Source of the DNA: Gimesia chilikensis | GTDB lineage: Bacteria > Planctomycetota > Planctomycetia > Planctomycetales > Planctomycetaceae | NCBI RefSeq assembly: GCF_008329715.1 | Contig: NZ_VTSR01000005.1 | Coordinates: forward strand, 496,001 to 560,000 | Direction: 5' to 3' | DNA length: 64,000 nucleotides | Part shown: piece by piece, positions 17,629 to 25,406 of the stretch | How positions within the stretch are numbered: position 1 is the first letter of the stretch | Layout of the letters: each line of letters starts with the position of its first letter | Position numbers and translations under genes: made by a program | Notes under the pieces: model-generated | The model's input: the letters and a program-made list of their open reading frames with translations, nothing else | Databases searched by the model: none | What the model was told of the DNA's origin: nothing

Positions 17629-18390
17629 ATGTTTGAATGGATCGCCAGTCCTGAGGCCTGGATCGCGCTTGCAACACTTGCCAGCCTGGAAATAGTACTC
17701 GGCATCGACAACATCATTTTCATCTCGATCCTGGTGGGACGACTCCCTGAGAAAGAACGCGACCTGGCACGCAAACTGGGTTTGAGCCTGGCGATGATCG
17801 CCCGCCTGGTGCTGCTGTTCTCGATCTCCTGGGTGATGGGGCTCACCGAACCCTGGTTCTCCCTGTTCGGTTACGATTTTTCAGGGCGCGACCTGATCCT
17901 GATTGGCGGCGGCCTGTTCCTGCTGGCCAAAGCAACGCATGAAATACACAACAGCCTGGAAGGCCCGACGGCCCACGAAAAAGCCTCGTCCACCGCGACG
18001 GCGACCTTCGGTTCGGTCCTGGTGCAGATCGGCATGCTGGACATCGTCTTTTCGCTGGACTCGGTGATCACCGCGGTCGGACTGGCCGACCACATTTCGA
18101 TCATGGCGATTGCGATCATCCTCTCGGTTGGTGTGATGCTGCTGGCTGCGAAATCGATCGGTGACTTCGTGGATCGGCACCCGACCGTCAAGATTCTGGC
18201 GCTTTCCTTCCTGATCATGGTCGGCGTAACGCTGATGGTCGAAGGCTTCCAGGTCCACGTTCCCAAAGGCTACATCTATTTCGCGATGGCCTTCTCCGTC
18301 ACGGTGGAAATGCTCAACCTGCGGATGCGGAAAGCGCACGCCGAACCGGTGCACCTGCATAAGAAACTGGAAGAGGGTGAGGCCAGCTGA
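17629..18390 (+). CDS. TerC-family integral membrane protein
   Basis: The 253-residue product matches the TerC/YgdQ-like family of multi-pass inner-membrane proteins, some members of which export manganese or protect the membrane during metal or pH stress. The two family signatures with conserved aspartates are visible: LEIVLGIDNIIF near residue 23 and DIVFSLDSVITAVG near residue 138. About seven hydrophobic segments are spread along the chain, and a charged stretch (EGPTAHEKASS) divides the protein as in relatives. The length agrees with short TerC proteins lacking CBS domains. ATG at 17629 follows AGGAG at good spacing. The substrate cannot be read from sequence. It converges with the ThuA-domain gene. 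Confidence 0.93.
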   Translation: MFEWIASPEAWIALATLASLEIVLGIDNIIFISILVGRLPEKERDLARKLGLSLAMIARLVLLFSISWVMGLTEPWFSLFGYDFSGRDLILIGGGLFLLAKATHEIHNSLEGPTAHEKASSTATATFGSVLVQIGMLDIVFSLDSVITAVGLADHISIMAIAIILSVGVMLLAAKSIGDFVDRHPTVKILALSFLIMVGVTLMVEGFQVHVPKGYIYFAMAFSVTVEMLNLRMRKAHAEPVHLHKKLEEGEAS

Positions 18391-18404
18391 CTGACTTCAC
18401 CCTC
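18373..18404 (+). terminator. Possible weak terminator hairpin at the end of the TerC-family gene
   Basis: GAGGGTGA and its exact complement TCACCCTC are separated by 16 bases and overlap the stop codon region. The following sequence (AATTAG) is not a real T-tract, so termination is only possible. Confidence 0.25.
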
Positions 18405-18438
18405 AATTAGTTGATCGCTCTCACTCTGATGCCTGTGA

Positions 18439-19491
18439 TCAGGGAGTCTGCACGGTCGGTTCGTTGTCTTTCCAGTCGACCTCGGGAACGGTCTGCGTGA
18501 CGTCGCCGGTCGCCGCCCATTCGGCACCCCGCTGCAGGGTAATCTGAAAACCGGTCCCCTGCAGGGCAGTCGTATCGTGCCCGAGGGTGGTGTGGAAGAC
18601 GCGTCCTTTGCCGTAATCGATGACCATCATGATCGGTTCGTGCTCGCCGGTTCCCCGTTCGCTGGGTTCGGAATAGGCGGTCGCCAGCACCTGGACATTC
18701 TCAGCCGGACCGCGGAGTTTGCCGTAGACTTCGTCGGCAGGATGCATCCATTCCAGGGGCAGGCCTTTCACGATCGGGTGCTCTGCTTCGCGAACCTTGA
18801 CCACAATCGGAATCCGCGTACCGTGCGTACCCCCACGACCGGCGGTGGTATCCTGTTCCCACTTGCCGTCCCGCAGACGCAGCATCGGACCGGACTTTTC
18901 ATCGCGACCGGCCCAACCGCCGACGGCGATCATTTTGTTGTACGCGTCCCACTCGGGAAATGCATTGTCGGCTGCGTGGAAGGACACGAAGCCGCCGCCG
19001 TTTGTGACGTACTCGTCGAACGCCTGCTGCACTTCTTTGGGCCAGTTCTCGCCGTTGTAGTTACTGATGACGACATCGTACTTTTTGAAATCGGGACGCC
19101 ACTGCTTCCAGAGTGCCGGGTTCTCTTTCTGCAATCGGGCGAGTTCGGCTTCCCAGGCTTTCTTGTATTCCTCGAACTGTTTTTCCTGTTCTTCCGTCAG
19201 CTTCTTATTTGCCGGTTTCCGCGGTGGACGGGGAACGCCTGGCGGCGTGGTGGAAACTTCTACCGTGAATTTACCCGAGTTCTCCAGGATCTTTTTCAGC
19301 ACCGGCGTCGTCTCCCGCCAGTTATGATTATTCTGCCCGTCGATCAACAGCACCGACAGCTTATCGCCCTGGTCCTGGGCTTCTGTCTGCTCGGCCTGTG
19401 CCTGACTGGCCGGCTCCCCTGCGGCACAGGAAAACAGACTGAAACAGCACATCAGCAAGAGACCATATTTTGACAGTGACGGCGCGCACAT
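18439..19491 (-). CDS. ThuA-like domain lipoprotein
   Basis: The 350-residue protein starts at MCAPSLSKYG, chosen because AGAGGAG lies just upstream; the frame continues 38 codons further without a better site. A lipoprotein signal is visible (LLLMCCFSLFSC, cysteine at about residue 21), so it is probably anchored in a membrane. The rest is a ThuA/trehalose-utilisation-like, glutamine-amidotransferase-like fold: VLLIDGQNNHNW, DVVISNYNGENWP, GGGFVSFHAADNAFPEW, HPIVKGLP and GKGRVFHTTLGHD. ThuA-like domains are abundant in planctomycetes, often with unknown sugar-related roles. A Lys/Glu-rich insertion at about residues 90-120 looks like an extended helix. The neighbours do not suggest a pathway. 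Confidence 0.9.
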   Translation of the reverse strand: MCAPSLSKYGLLLMCCFSLFSCAAGEPASQAQAEQTEAQDQGDKLSVLLIDGQNNHNWRETTPVLKKILENSGKFTVEVSTTPPGVPRPPRKPANKKLTEEQEKQFEEYKKAWEAELARLQKENPALWKQWRPDFKKYDVVISNYNGENWPKEVQQAFDEYVTNGGGFVSFHAADNAFPEWDAYNKMIAVGGWAGRDEKSGPMLRLRDGKWEQDTTAGRGGTHGTRIPIVVKVREAEHPIVKGLPLEWMHPADEVYGKLRGPAENVQVLATAYSEPSERGTGEHEPIMMVIDYGKGRVFHTTLGHDTTALQGTGFQITLQRGAEWAATGDVTQTVPEVDWKDNEPTVQTP

Positions 19492-19699
19492 CGACGGATT
19501 TCTCCTCTGAATCTGGAATGAGAATGAAGCCGGCCCCCGAATCAGAGTCCCGGAACCGATTCCTTTACAGTACCAGTCGCACCGATCCAAGTCACTAAAA
19601 AACACCCGTTGATTCCGGAATTGCCGGCAATCATTGTCTGGAAAACGAAGTTCAGGAGACCGGTTTTCTTGCGGGGCTGTTTCATTTGCATGAGTCGCC

Positions 19700-19705
19700 T
19701 ATAAT
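19700..19705 (+). promoter_or_regulatory. Candidate -10 box of the SDR gene
   Basis: A perfect TATAAT lies 57 bases upstream of the preferred ATG of the reductase gene. No convincing -35 hexamer is seen at 16-18 bp spacing. Confidence 0.3.
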
Positions 19706-19761
19706 AGTCATCAGAGATCCATTTCCAATTTCACTTCGTGTTTCATAGTAAGTGCTCTGTC

Positions 19762-20508
19762 ATGAAACAGGTTGCTATCATTACCGGCGGCGGACAGGGA
19801 ATCGGCGCGGCGACATCCGTGCTGGCGGCCCAGCGCGGCTATGCGGTTTGTGTGAACTACCGGACCAACGAAACCTCCGCGGACTCAGTCGTCTGCCGGA
19901 TTCGCAATGCAGGGGGCACCGCGATTGCCGTCCAGGCCGATGTCTCGAATGAAGACGAAGTCGAACGGCTGTTCCAGACCACCGACGAAAAGCTGGGGCC
20001 CGTCACGGCACTCGTGAACAACGCCGGCATCCTCGAACAGCAGATGAAGTTCGAAGAGATGACTTACGACCGCTGGAAGCGGATTTTCGATACCAACGTG
20101 TTCGGCAGCTTCCTCTGCTCACGGGCTGCGATTCGCAGAATGTCGACTCATCACGGCGGTCAGGGGGGCGCGATCGTGAATGTCTCCTCGCTGGCTTCCC
20201 GCGCAGGTTCCCCGTTTGAATACGTGGACTACGCCGCGTCCAAAGGTGCCGTCGACTCGCTGACGCTTGGTCTCTCCAAAGAAGTCGCAGACGCCGGCAT
20301 TCGCGTGAATGCGGTCCGGCCCGGCTTCATCGACACCGCGATGCACGCCAGCGGTGGCGAACCGAACCGCATCGAGCGGGTCAAAGCACAGGTCCCCCTC
20401 AAACGGGGCGGCACGACGGAGGAGGTCGCGTTTGCGATTCTGTGGCTGCTGTCTGACGAATCTACCTACACCACCGGCAGCTTCATTGAAATTGCCGGCG
20501 GGAGGTAG
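19762..20508 (+). CDS. Short-chain dehydrogenase/reductase (SDR, FabG-like)
   Basis: The 248-residue product is a classical SDR with a Rossmann fold that binds NAD(P)H. The TGGGQGIG dinucleotide motif is at residues 9-16, followed by NNAG, a catalytic serine in IVNVSSLASRAG and the YxxxK pair in YVDYAASKGAVDSL; the late RVNAVRPGFIDT is also typical. It resembles 3-oxoacyl-ACP reductase and sugar dehydrogenases, but the substrate is unknown. I start at ATG 19762 because the Rossmann strand VAIITGG follows at once; an in-frame GTG exists at 19738. No fatty-acid-synthesis genes are adjacent, so a housekeeping FabG role is unlikely. Confidence 0.9.
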   Translation: MKQVAIITGGGQGIGAATSVLAAQRGYAVCVNYRTNETSADSVVCRIRNAGGTAIAVQADVSNEDEVERLFQTTDEKLGPVTALVNNAGILEQQMKFEEMTYDRWKRIFDTNVFGSFLCSRAAIRRMSTHHGGQGGAIVNVSSLASRAGSPFEYVDYAASKGAVDSLTLGLSKEVADAGIRVNAVRPGFIDTAMHASGGEPNRIERVKAQVPLKRGGTTEEVAFAILWLLSDESTYTTGSFIEIAGGR

Positions 20509-20522
20509 AGAGAATGTTCCGT

Positions 20523-20555
20523 AGAATAAAAGTTCCAGGAACCTTTCCGATCTCC
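20523..20555. repeat. Left copy of a palindromic direct repeat flanking an AT-rich gene
   Basis: This 33-bp segment matches 21358-21390 at 28 of 33 positions in the same orientation. Its centre, GTTCCAGGAAC, is a perfect palindrome around one base, and the wider AAAGTTCC/GGAACCTTT is nearly one. It lies between the SDR stop and the AT-rich gene. Confidence 0.65.
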
Positions 20556-20577
20556 TTATTGATTAAGGAATCCTTAA

Positions 20578-21225
20578 ATGACACAACATATTACGGAAAT
20601 AATAAAACAGGCTGAATTAGAAAAATTAAATTGGGATTTTTATGAAGATGCAGAAGACGTAGAAGAATATGCCAGGAAAAAGACTATCCCAGGTCGCATC
20701 GTAAGTTTCATATTCGATGAAGCTAAGGAGATTAGCGATGCAGAAAAAATCATCGGTCTTCTTACTACGTTCGCCTCTCGTAGATGTTTGGTATGTTGGT
20801 TTTTATATTGCAAAAATGAATTTCCATTATTTGTTGCAAATTCTTTAGAGAAATATTGGTTAGAGTTCGGGCCAAATCGACAAATAATTGATGATTCATG
20901 GCTTGAGATCACTGAACCAACTGAAAATGGAAGTCCTATCTATGATTGCAGAAGGCAGGACACGCATTCTGCTAGTAGTGCAGTTGCACATGCAGCTAGA
21001 TATGCAAAAAAACGATCTCCACATGATGCAGTCATATCTCTATCACATGCATTTATAGCATTCGATATTTCCCCTATTGGTTCATACGTAAATTATATCG
21101 ATTGGCTAGTAAATGTCGCAGTTCCATCTGCATTTGATTTGGAGTATATGCCTCCAGAGAAGATGTTTGTCATGGCCGATTTCGAAATTCCATCCATCAT
21201 GAAAAATGTAGTATCTAGAAAATAA
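20578..21225 (+). CDS. Unrecognised AT-rich orphan protein
   Basis: The 215-residue product matches no family I recognise. The start ATGACACAACAT at 20578 is the first in the frame. The N-terminal 60 residues are acidic and look helical (EDAEDVEEYARK). The middle has a small hydrophobic, Cys-containing segment (RRCLVCWFLYCKNEF), and the C-terminal half contains VAHAARYAKK and SLSHAFIAFDIS. There is no signal peptide. The gene is clearly more AT-rich than its neighbours and uses codons such as ATA, AGA and TTA that are rare nearby, suggesting transfer. It lies alone between two copies of a 33-bp direct repeat. Immunity or defence proteins often show this profile, but nothing proves it here. 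Confidence 0.75.
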   Translation: MTQHITEIIKQAELEKLNWDFYEDAEDVEEYARKKTIPGRIVSFIFDEAKEISDAEKIIGLLTTFASRRCLVCWFLYCKNEFPLFVANSLEKYWLEFGPNRQIIDDSWLEITEPTENGSPIYDCRRQDTHSASSAVAHAARYAKKRSPHDAVISLSHAFIAFDISPIGSYVNYIDWLVNVAVPSAFDLEYMPPEKMFVMADFEIPSIMKNVVSRK

Positions 21226-21357
21226 TGAGATAGATTTTCATGTTGTAGAGTGGGAGCAACTCGTTAAGAAATAAGCGTCAGTAACTACGTTAAATACTTT
21301 CAAGAGGAAAGCAGAATTGATTCTATACCTGAGCGCTTTTTATGTTGGAATTCTAAG

Positions 21358-21390
21358 AGAATAAAGGTTCCTGGATCCTTTCCGGCCTCC
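21358..21390. repeat. Right copy of the palindromic direct repeat
   Basis: This copy agrees with 20523-20555 at 28 of 33 positions. Its core GGTTCC-T-GGATCC is a near palindrome. The two copies enclose the AT-rich gene and a further ~130 bp of AT-rich non-coding DNA. Confidence 0.65.
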
Positions 21391-21518
21391 AGCCTGTTGT
21401 AGCTCGACCGTTTACTCCCCTCACCCTGTCGCGGAATTCGGTCTATTCTTTTCAACAGCGACTACGATAGACTGCAGGCTGACACGCCCGCTCAACTCAA
21501 ATCAGGAGGTAGGAGCTG

Positions 21519-22277
21519 ATGAATCAGAAATCACGTTTACACATAACACGAACCGGCAGACTGGTAACTGGTCTGCTGGCGATTTGCATCGCGGGACTCA
21601 CCGCGATGGTTCACAGCTCCGCTCACGCCGACAAGCTCCTTCCCGCAGTGCAGGCGAGTGAGAGTGACCTGTTTGAAGCTGAGGGGCCGACGGCTGCGCA
21701 GATCGCTCGACAAAAACTGATCGCAGCAGCGCAGGCAGCACCGGACAAACTGCAGGCGATTGGTCTTCGCTGCTATAACCCCACTGGCTGGAAAATGCTG
21801 GTTTATCTGCCGCCTGACAAAACCTGGAAACTCTATGGTGCCATTCGACCGATCCCCTTCCCCGTGCTGGTGAAACCCGCACCGATAGATGGCAACTTCG
21901 TCATCCGCGCTGCACCGCGGGGACGCATCATACAACTGGAAGGATCGCTCAGTATCAACGATGAAGGGCACTGGCAGTTGTTCATGGAGACCGACCGATC
22001 CGTCATCCAGGGCACGGATCTGGCCGTTTTCAGTTTCTATCGTCCCGGCGACAATACCGGGGAAGCAATTGCCCGGTACATCACCCGGCAGGAACCCCAG
22101 CGAAGCTGCATCCGCGGTTCGGTGGGAACACAGCATGTGACCCGCAAGCAGAATGACAAGCTGGAACTGCTGAGCGCGCGGTATGTTCCGAAATCATTCG
22201 CAGGGGAAACGACGACAGAGACGCTGCTCCCCGGGTACTGCGTCTGGATTGAAGCCACGCCGCGGGCTGAGAAGTAA
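21519..22277 (+). CDS. Secreted protein of unknown function
   Basis: The 252-residue product has a clear Sec signal peptide: positive MNQKSRLHITRTGR, hydrophobic LVTGLLAICIAGLTAMV and a probable cleavage at AHA-D near residue 37. The start is fixed by a strong AGGAGGT a few bases upstream. The mature part shows no recognised domain; it is mixed beta in character (WKMLVYLPPDKTWKLYGAIRPIPF, GRIIQLEGSLSINDEGHWQLF), and strands dominate its second half. It lies 19 bp upstream of the VOC-family gene, so the two may be co-transcribed, though their likely locations (exported and cytoplasmic) do not suggest one function. Confidence 0.8.
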   Translation: MNQKSRLHITRTGRLVTGLLAICIAGLTAMVHSSAHADKLLPAVQASESDLFEAEGPTAAQIARQKLIAAAQAAPDKLQAIGLRCYNPTGWKMLVYLPPDKTWKLYGAIRPIPFPVLVKPAPIDGNFVIRAAPRGRIIQLEGSLSINDEGHWQLFMETDRSVIQGTDLAVFSFYRPGDNTGEAIARYITRQEPQRSCIRGSVGTQHVTRKQNDKLELLSARYVPKSFAGETTTETLLPGYCVWIEATPRAEK

Positions 22278-22296
22278 ACGTCATCAGGGAGAGAGT

Positions 22297-22734
22297 ATGA
22301 CCGTCAAGCGGATGGATAACGTGGGTATTGTGGTCGAAGACCTGGATGCCGCGATTGATTTTTTCACGGAACTGGGCCTGGAGCTCGAGGGGCGTGCACC
22401 GATTGCGGGAGACTGGGCCGACGGAGTTACAGGCTTGCGAGAGATGCGTGTCGAGATTGCCATGTTACGTACGCCCGACGGTCAGAGCCGGCTGGAGCTG
22501 TCCCGCTTCCTGGCACCGCCTGTGGTCGCCGATCATCGCAGCGCTCCCGTGAACTCCCTGGGCTACCTGCGTGTCATGTTCACGGTGGAGGACATCAATG
22601 AAACGCTGGCCCGGCTGGAGCAACGCGGCGCTACGCTGGTAGGTGAGGTCGTTCAATATGGAGACACCTATCAGCTCTGTTACATCCGGGGCCCAGAAGG
22701 ATTTCTCATCGGGCTGGCCCAGGAACTGAAGTAG
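22297..22734 (+). CDS. VOC-family (glyoxalase/bleomycin-resistance-like) protein
   Basis: The 145-residue protein contains two beta-alpha-beta-beta-beta modules of the vicinal oxygen chelate superfamily: KRMDNVGIVVEDLDAAIDFFTELGLEL at the N-terminus and LGYLRVMFTVEDINETLARLEQRGA from about residue 85, ending YIRGPEGFLIGLAQEL. Glu in PEGF is a usual metal ligand; an asparagine in MDNVGIVV replaces the histidine often found there. Members include glyoxalases, dioxygenases and antibiotic-binding proteins, and the substrate cannot be assigned. The ATG at 22297 follows GGGAGAG; an in-frame start 114 bases upstream would overlap the preceding gene. Confidence 0.88.
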   Translation: MTVKRMDNVGIVVEDLDAAIDFFTELGLELEGRAPIAGDWADGVTGLREMRVEIAMLRTPDGQSRLELSRFLAPPVVADHRSAPVNSLGYLRVMFTVEDINETLARLEQRGATLVGEVVQYGDTYQLCYIRGPEGFLIGLAQELK

Positions 22735-22810
22735 CAGATATCCGCGGAGTGTCGGTGTCTGATTACTTTTTTTTCGAGGATGACTCTCAGGCAACCGAAA
22801 CGGATAACAC

Positions 22811-22837
22811 CATTAGCCGCAGGGCGTTAGCCTAATG
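22811..22837. repeat. Short hairpin-forming intergenic repeat next to the IS4 remnant
   Basis: The segment contains CATTAG and its complement CTAATG as outer arms around GCCGCAGGGCGTTAGC. From memory, similar AGCCGCAGGGCGTTAGCC strings recur between genes in planctomycete genomes, but only one copy is in this window. Confidence 0.4.
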
Positions 22838-22851
22838 GCACTTACTTTACA

Positions 22852-23522
22852 TCATTCTTCTTCCGCCTCCGATCTTTTCTCGCGTTTTTTGAAATGAGTT
22901 GACTTGGTACGTCGTCGATACGCTTCCCTTGGATATTTACGTCCCGGTCGGTTGGGTAGCTTGTCCTGCATGGCGATCCCCAGCGCGAAACGATAGCGTT
23001 CTCTCCAGTCGGCAGCTGTAGTATACATCGACGACAGCAGAAACTGCCGGAACGTGGTACAGATTCGTTTGAAGCTCATGCGACGGGGAGGCACCTTCAC
23101 CAGTTCTGCCGCCTGACGCCGGAATTGAACTATCAGATTGTAGGCGACCATCGAAGTCATCAGTTCCTTATGGAACATCTCAACACCCCGCGCATGAATG
23201 TTTTCCGTATCCAGGACCACTTTGATATTCCGAATATCGGTCTCGACATCGGTCCGCCGCGCATACAGGTCGGACAGCATCTCGACTGATTCATCCAGGC
23301 TGGTTAACAGGTACAGCGGTTTCCTTTCGTCCGTTTCGATTTCATGCAGTTGCACCGACAGCTCCGCGTCGGCAGGCAAATCGGGATGTTTCTTGCGTTC
23401 ACTGGGACTGGGCTGCCACTGACTGGACCAGGTCTTCCAGTTCGCGCCTTCATCAACCAGGGAAAGGTCAAACGCGAAGGTGTGCTGAAAACGATGACCA
23501 GTCGGCGTGAGTTTCTGACCGA
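22852..23522 (-). pseudogene. IS4-family transposase remnant (C-terminal part)
   Basis: The minus-strand frame encodes the C-terminal half of a DDE transposase of the IS4 family. The YREK signature Y-x2-R-x3-E-x6-K is intact (YARRTDVETDIRNIK), containing the last catalytic acidic residue, followed by the usual MVAYNLIVQFRRQAAE helix and a basic tail ending RSEAEEE. The N-terminal half with the two earlier catalytic aspartates is missing: homology stops near 23510-23530, where a different transposase fragment on the other strand begins. The full-length family has roughly twice this size. No terminal inverted repeats or target duplication could be found by eye. It is a dead relic. Confidence 0.8.
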
Positions 23523-23883
23523 CCCGGCACATCGCTTTCGTTTTGTGTATCTGCCCAACCACAGTTCCTGGTTGAACCAGATCGAAATCGTGTTCGGCAT
23601 CATCAAACGCCGCGTACTGCGTCGGGGCAGCTTCACTTCCAAACAGGATTTGATCGAGAAATTACGGCGGTTCATTGAATACTTCAACCAGCATCTGGCC
23701 CGCCCCATGCGCTGGACGTATACCGGCCACCGCACACAGAAAAGACAGCAGATCGAACGCCCCCGCACCTGGAGAGAACTCAGGAAAACCAGGAAGCAAT
23801 GGCAACAATTCGCTTTAGTGGGAAACTATTTGCAATCGGAGTTACTAGCGCTTTGCCGCTCACGGTTGGTGGGCGTGATCTGA
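23515..23883 (+). pseudogene. IS630-family transposase remnant (C-terminal part)
   Basis: The plus-strand frame encodes only the end of an IS630-type DDE transposase: FVYLPNHSSWLNQIEIVFG, with the final catalytic Glu, then IIKRRVLRRGSF, SKQDLIEKLRRFIEYFN and ARPMRWTYTG. The earlier DxD region is absent. Upstream, the same reading frame is merely antisense to the IS4 relic, so the coding homology begins near 23515. The last ~35 residues before the stop do not look like transposase and may be read-through. It directly abuts the IS4 remnant tail to tail, so one element probably inserted into or recombined with the other, followed by deletion. Confidence 0.75.
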
Positions 23884-23926
23884 TTTCCCTTGGGCGTTGA
23901 AGCTGGTGGCGGGTCGCCAGGCGGGC
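23849..23926. repeat. Intergenic repeat module B, copy 1
   Basis: This ~78-bp segment, beginning GCGCTTTGCCGCTCACGG, recurs at 26373-26448 with only a few mismatches. It overlaps the end of the IS630-remnant frame. Confidence 0.75.
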
Positions 23927-23976
23927 GAACACATGGGTTCGCCCCTACGACTGTCGGGTTGGTGGGCTGGTCATTG
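23918..23976. repeat. Intergenic repeat modules C and D, copy 1
   Basis: CCAGGCGGGC followed about 13 bases later by CGCCCCTACG (module C) runs into a module D of the form GGGTTGGTGGGCTGGTCATT. Related C-D pairs occur at 25169-25230, and C alone at 25319 and 27034. Confidence 0.65.
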
Positions 23977-24098
23977 TTGCTCTAACTTGTGGCCTGACAG
24001 GGGTATAGTCGATTCGAGCCCCCCCTTCGAGAGATCAACATTGACTGATTGGATGTAGATCGCGTACGCTCCGTCGCTTCTTTCTCTCGGAGATCATC

Positions 24099-24938
24099 AT
24101 GCGACTCTGTTGCCAACTCGTGTGGGGGCTGTTGTTGCTGCCGGCTGGTTGTGCCTCGCTGGGGCCGCTTTCGCCGCTGGTTCCGGTCGAACGTGCGCTG
24201 GTTTATTATCCGAGCCCCTTTCCTGAATCGGCCGCGCTGCCGGAGAATCTCCCCTTTGAGGATGCGTGGTTCGAAGCGGAAGATGGCACCAGGTTGCATG
24301 GCTGGTACCTGGATCATCCGGAACCTTGGGCAGTGGCGCTGTTTTGTCACGGCAATGCGGGGAACATTGTCAGCCGGGGAGCATCGCTGAAAATCCTGAA
24401 TGAGCGTCATGGGCTCGCGGTGATGACCTTTGACTACCGGGGATACGGCAAGAGTGAGGGCAAGCCAAACGAACGCGGGATCCTGCAGGACGCGCGGGCG
24501 GCTCGTGCCTGGCTGGCCTCACGCGCCGGCGTTAAGGAGACGGACATCGTTGTCATGGGACGTTCGCTGGGAGGCGCGGTCGCTGTGGATCTGGCGGCGA
24601 AAGACGGCGCGCGGGGACTTGTGCTTGCCAGCACGTTCTCTTCGCTGCCTGATGCTGCGGCCCATCATTTCCCCTGGATCCTGCCCAGTCTGAACATGAC
24701 GCAGCGGTTGAACTCAGCCGCAAAGATTGGGAACTATGAGGGACCGTTGCTGCAGAGTCATGGCGACAACGATCAACTGATCCCCATCGAACTGGGACGA
24801 AAGCTGTTCAACGCGGCCGGCGGTCCGAAACAGTTTGTCGTCCTGCCGGGCGGAGGTCACAACGATCCGCAGACCGAAGAGTACCGCCGCGTATTCGACA
24901 AGTTCATTGCCTCCCTGCCTGCCGCCGGTACCCGCTGA
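24099..24938 (+). CDS. Alpha/beta-hydrolase lipoprotein (BEM46/ABHD13-like)
   Basis: The 279-residue product starts with a lipoprotein signal (MRLCCQLVWGLLLLPAGC, lipobox LPAGC), so it is probably tethered outside the cytoplasm. The hydrolase fold follows: a substrate-gating ED-GTRLHGWYL, oxyanion region FCHGNAGN, FDYRGYGKSEG, the nucleophile elbow GRSLGG, an acid in SHGDNDQLIP and the catalytic histidine in GGHNDP. This set fits the BEM46/ABHD13-like serine hydrolases, whose natural substrates are mostly unknown; esterase or peptidase activity is likely. The start has GGAGAT upstream. It is flanked by intergenic repeats and seems to be transcribed alone. Confidence 0.92.
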   Translation: MRLCCQLVWGLLLLPAGCASLGPLSPLVPVERALVYYPSPFPESAALPENLPFEDAWFEAEDGTRLHGWYLDHPEPWAVALFCHGNAGNIVSRGASLKILNERHGLAVMTFDYRGYGKSEGKPNERGILQDARAARAWLASRAGVKETDIVVMGRSLGGAVAVDLAAKDGARGLVLASTFSSLPDAAAHHFPWILPSLNMTQRLNSAAKIGNYEGPLLQSHGDNDQLIPIELGRKLFNAAGGPKQFVVLPGGGHNDPQTEEYRRVFDKFIASLPAAGTR

Positions 24939-25090
24939 GTTCTGTTTACCGGTTCGCGATATTCAGCTAGGGGTGGTCGTTTCGTTTGCTTAGAATGGAC
25001 CGTTTGTGTTTTGGGATCGCGATGGCTTGCTAACGGAAGCGCTGACTTCCCGGGGACGCAACACTGACCGTTTCCTGCTCGCTGCGCTCG

Positions 25091-25109
25091 GCCCGAATTT
25101 TATTCGGGC
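25091..25109. repeat. Perfect hairpin in the repeat-rich intergenic region
   Basis: GCCCGAAT and its exact complement ATTCGGGC enclose a TTT loop. No T-tract follows, so it is more likely part of the repeat than a terminator. Confidence 0.6.
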
Positions 25110-25168
25110 TCACCCGATGGCTCGTTATTCCGGTTGCCTTCGAGGAAGTTTACTGAAAAAGAAAGACG

Positions 25169-25230
25169 CCAGGCGGGCAGGCACACAGGCACTGCCCCTA
25201 CGAATCACGGGTTGGGGGACTGGTTATTAA
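25169..25230. repeat. Intergenic repeat modules C and D, copy 2
   Basis: CCAGGCGGGCAGGCACACAG leads to GCCCCTACGA and then a GGGTTGGGGGACTGGTTATT segment, paralleling 23918-23976 with several mismatches. Confidence 0.65.
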
Positions 25231-25240
25231 TTGATTGGTT

Positions 25241-25320
25241 GTTCTGTGACCTCCTGTTGCCTGTGGCAATCACGGATTGCATCCGCGACCACCCTGTTTT
25301 TTTGTGAGCGGAATGGCGCC
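25241..25320. repeat. Intergenic repeat module A, copy 1
   Basis: The ~80-bp segment contains ACCTCCTGTTGCCTG, GCAATCACGGATTGC and CCGCGACCACCC. It is repeated almost unchanged at 26296-26375 and partly at 26931-26982. A TTGCC-nnn-GGCAA mini-hairpin lies inside. Confidence 0.8.
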
Positions 25321-25347
25321 AGGCGGGCAGGCAGACAACGTCCGACG
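25319..25347. repeat. Partial intergenic repeat module C, copy 3
   Basis: CCAGGCGGGCAGGCAGACAA matches the left part of module C; the GCCCCTACG end is lost and replaced by CGTCCGACG. Confidence 0.5.
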
Positions 25348-25406
25348 TTCGCATAGTTTGGTTTCATAGATCTGGATTGAGCTGTTGCGCCGATAGCTGG
25401 AATCAT

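Larger units (their letters stand above)
24939..25406. other. Repeat-rich intergenic region
   Basis: The stretch has no credible gene. It carries a hairpin at 25091-25109, modules C and D at 25169-25230, module A at 25241-25320 and a partial module C at 25319. A 74-codon plus-strand frame at 25006-25230 simply runs through these repeats. Confidence 0.7.

Noticed and set aside
17881..18360. His/Asp-rich minus-strand frame of 159 codons
   Set aside because: Antisense to the TerC-family gene.
18577..19473. Plus-strand frame of 298 codons
   Set aside because: Antisense to the ThuA-domain lipoprotein, whose motifs and ribosome-binding site are clear.
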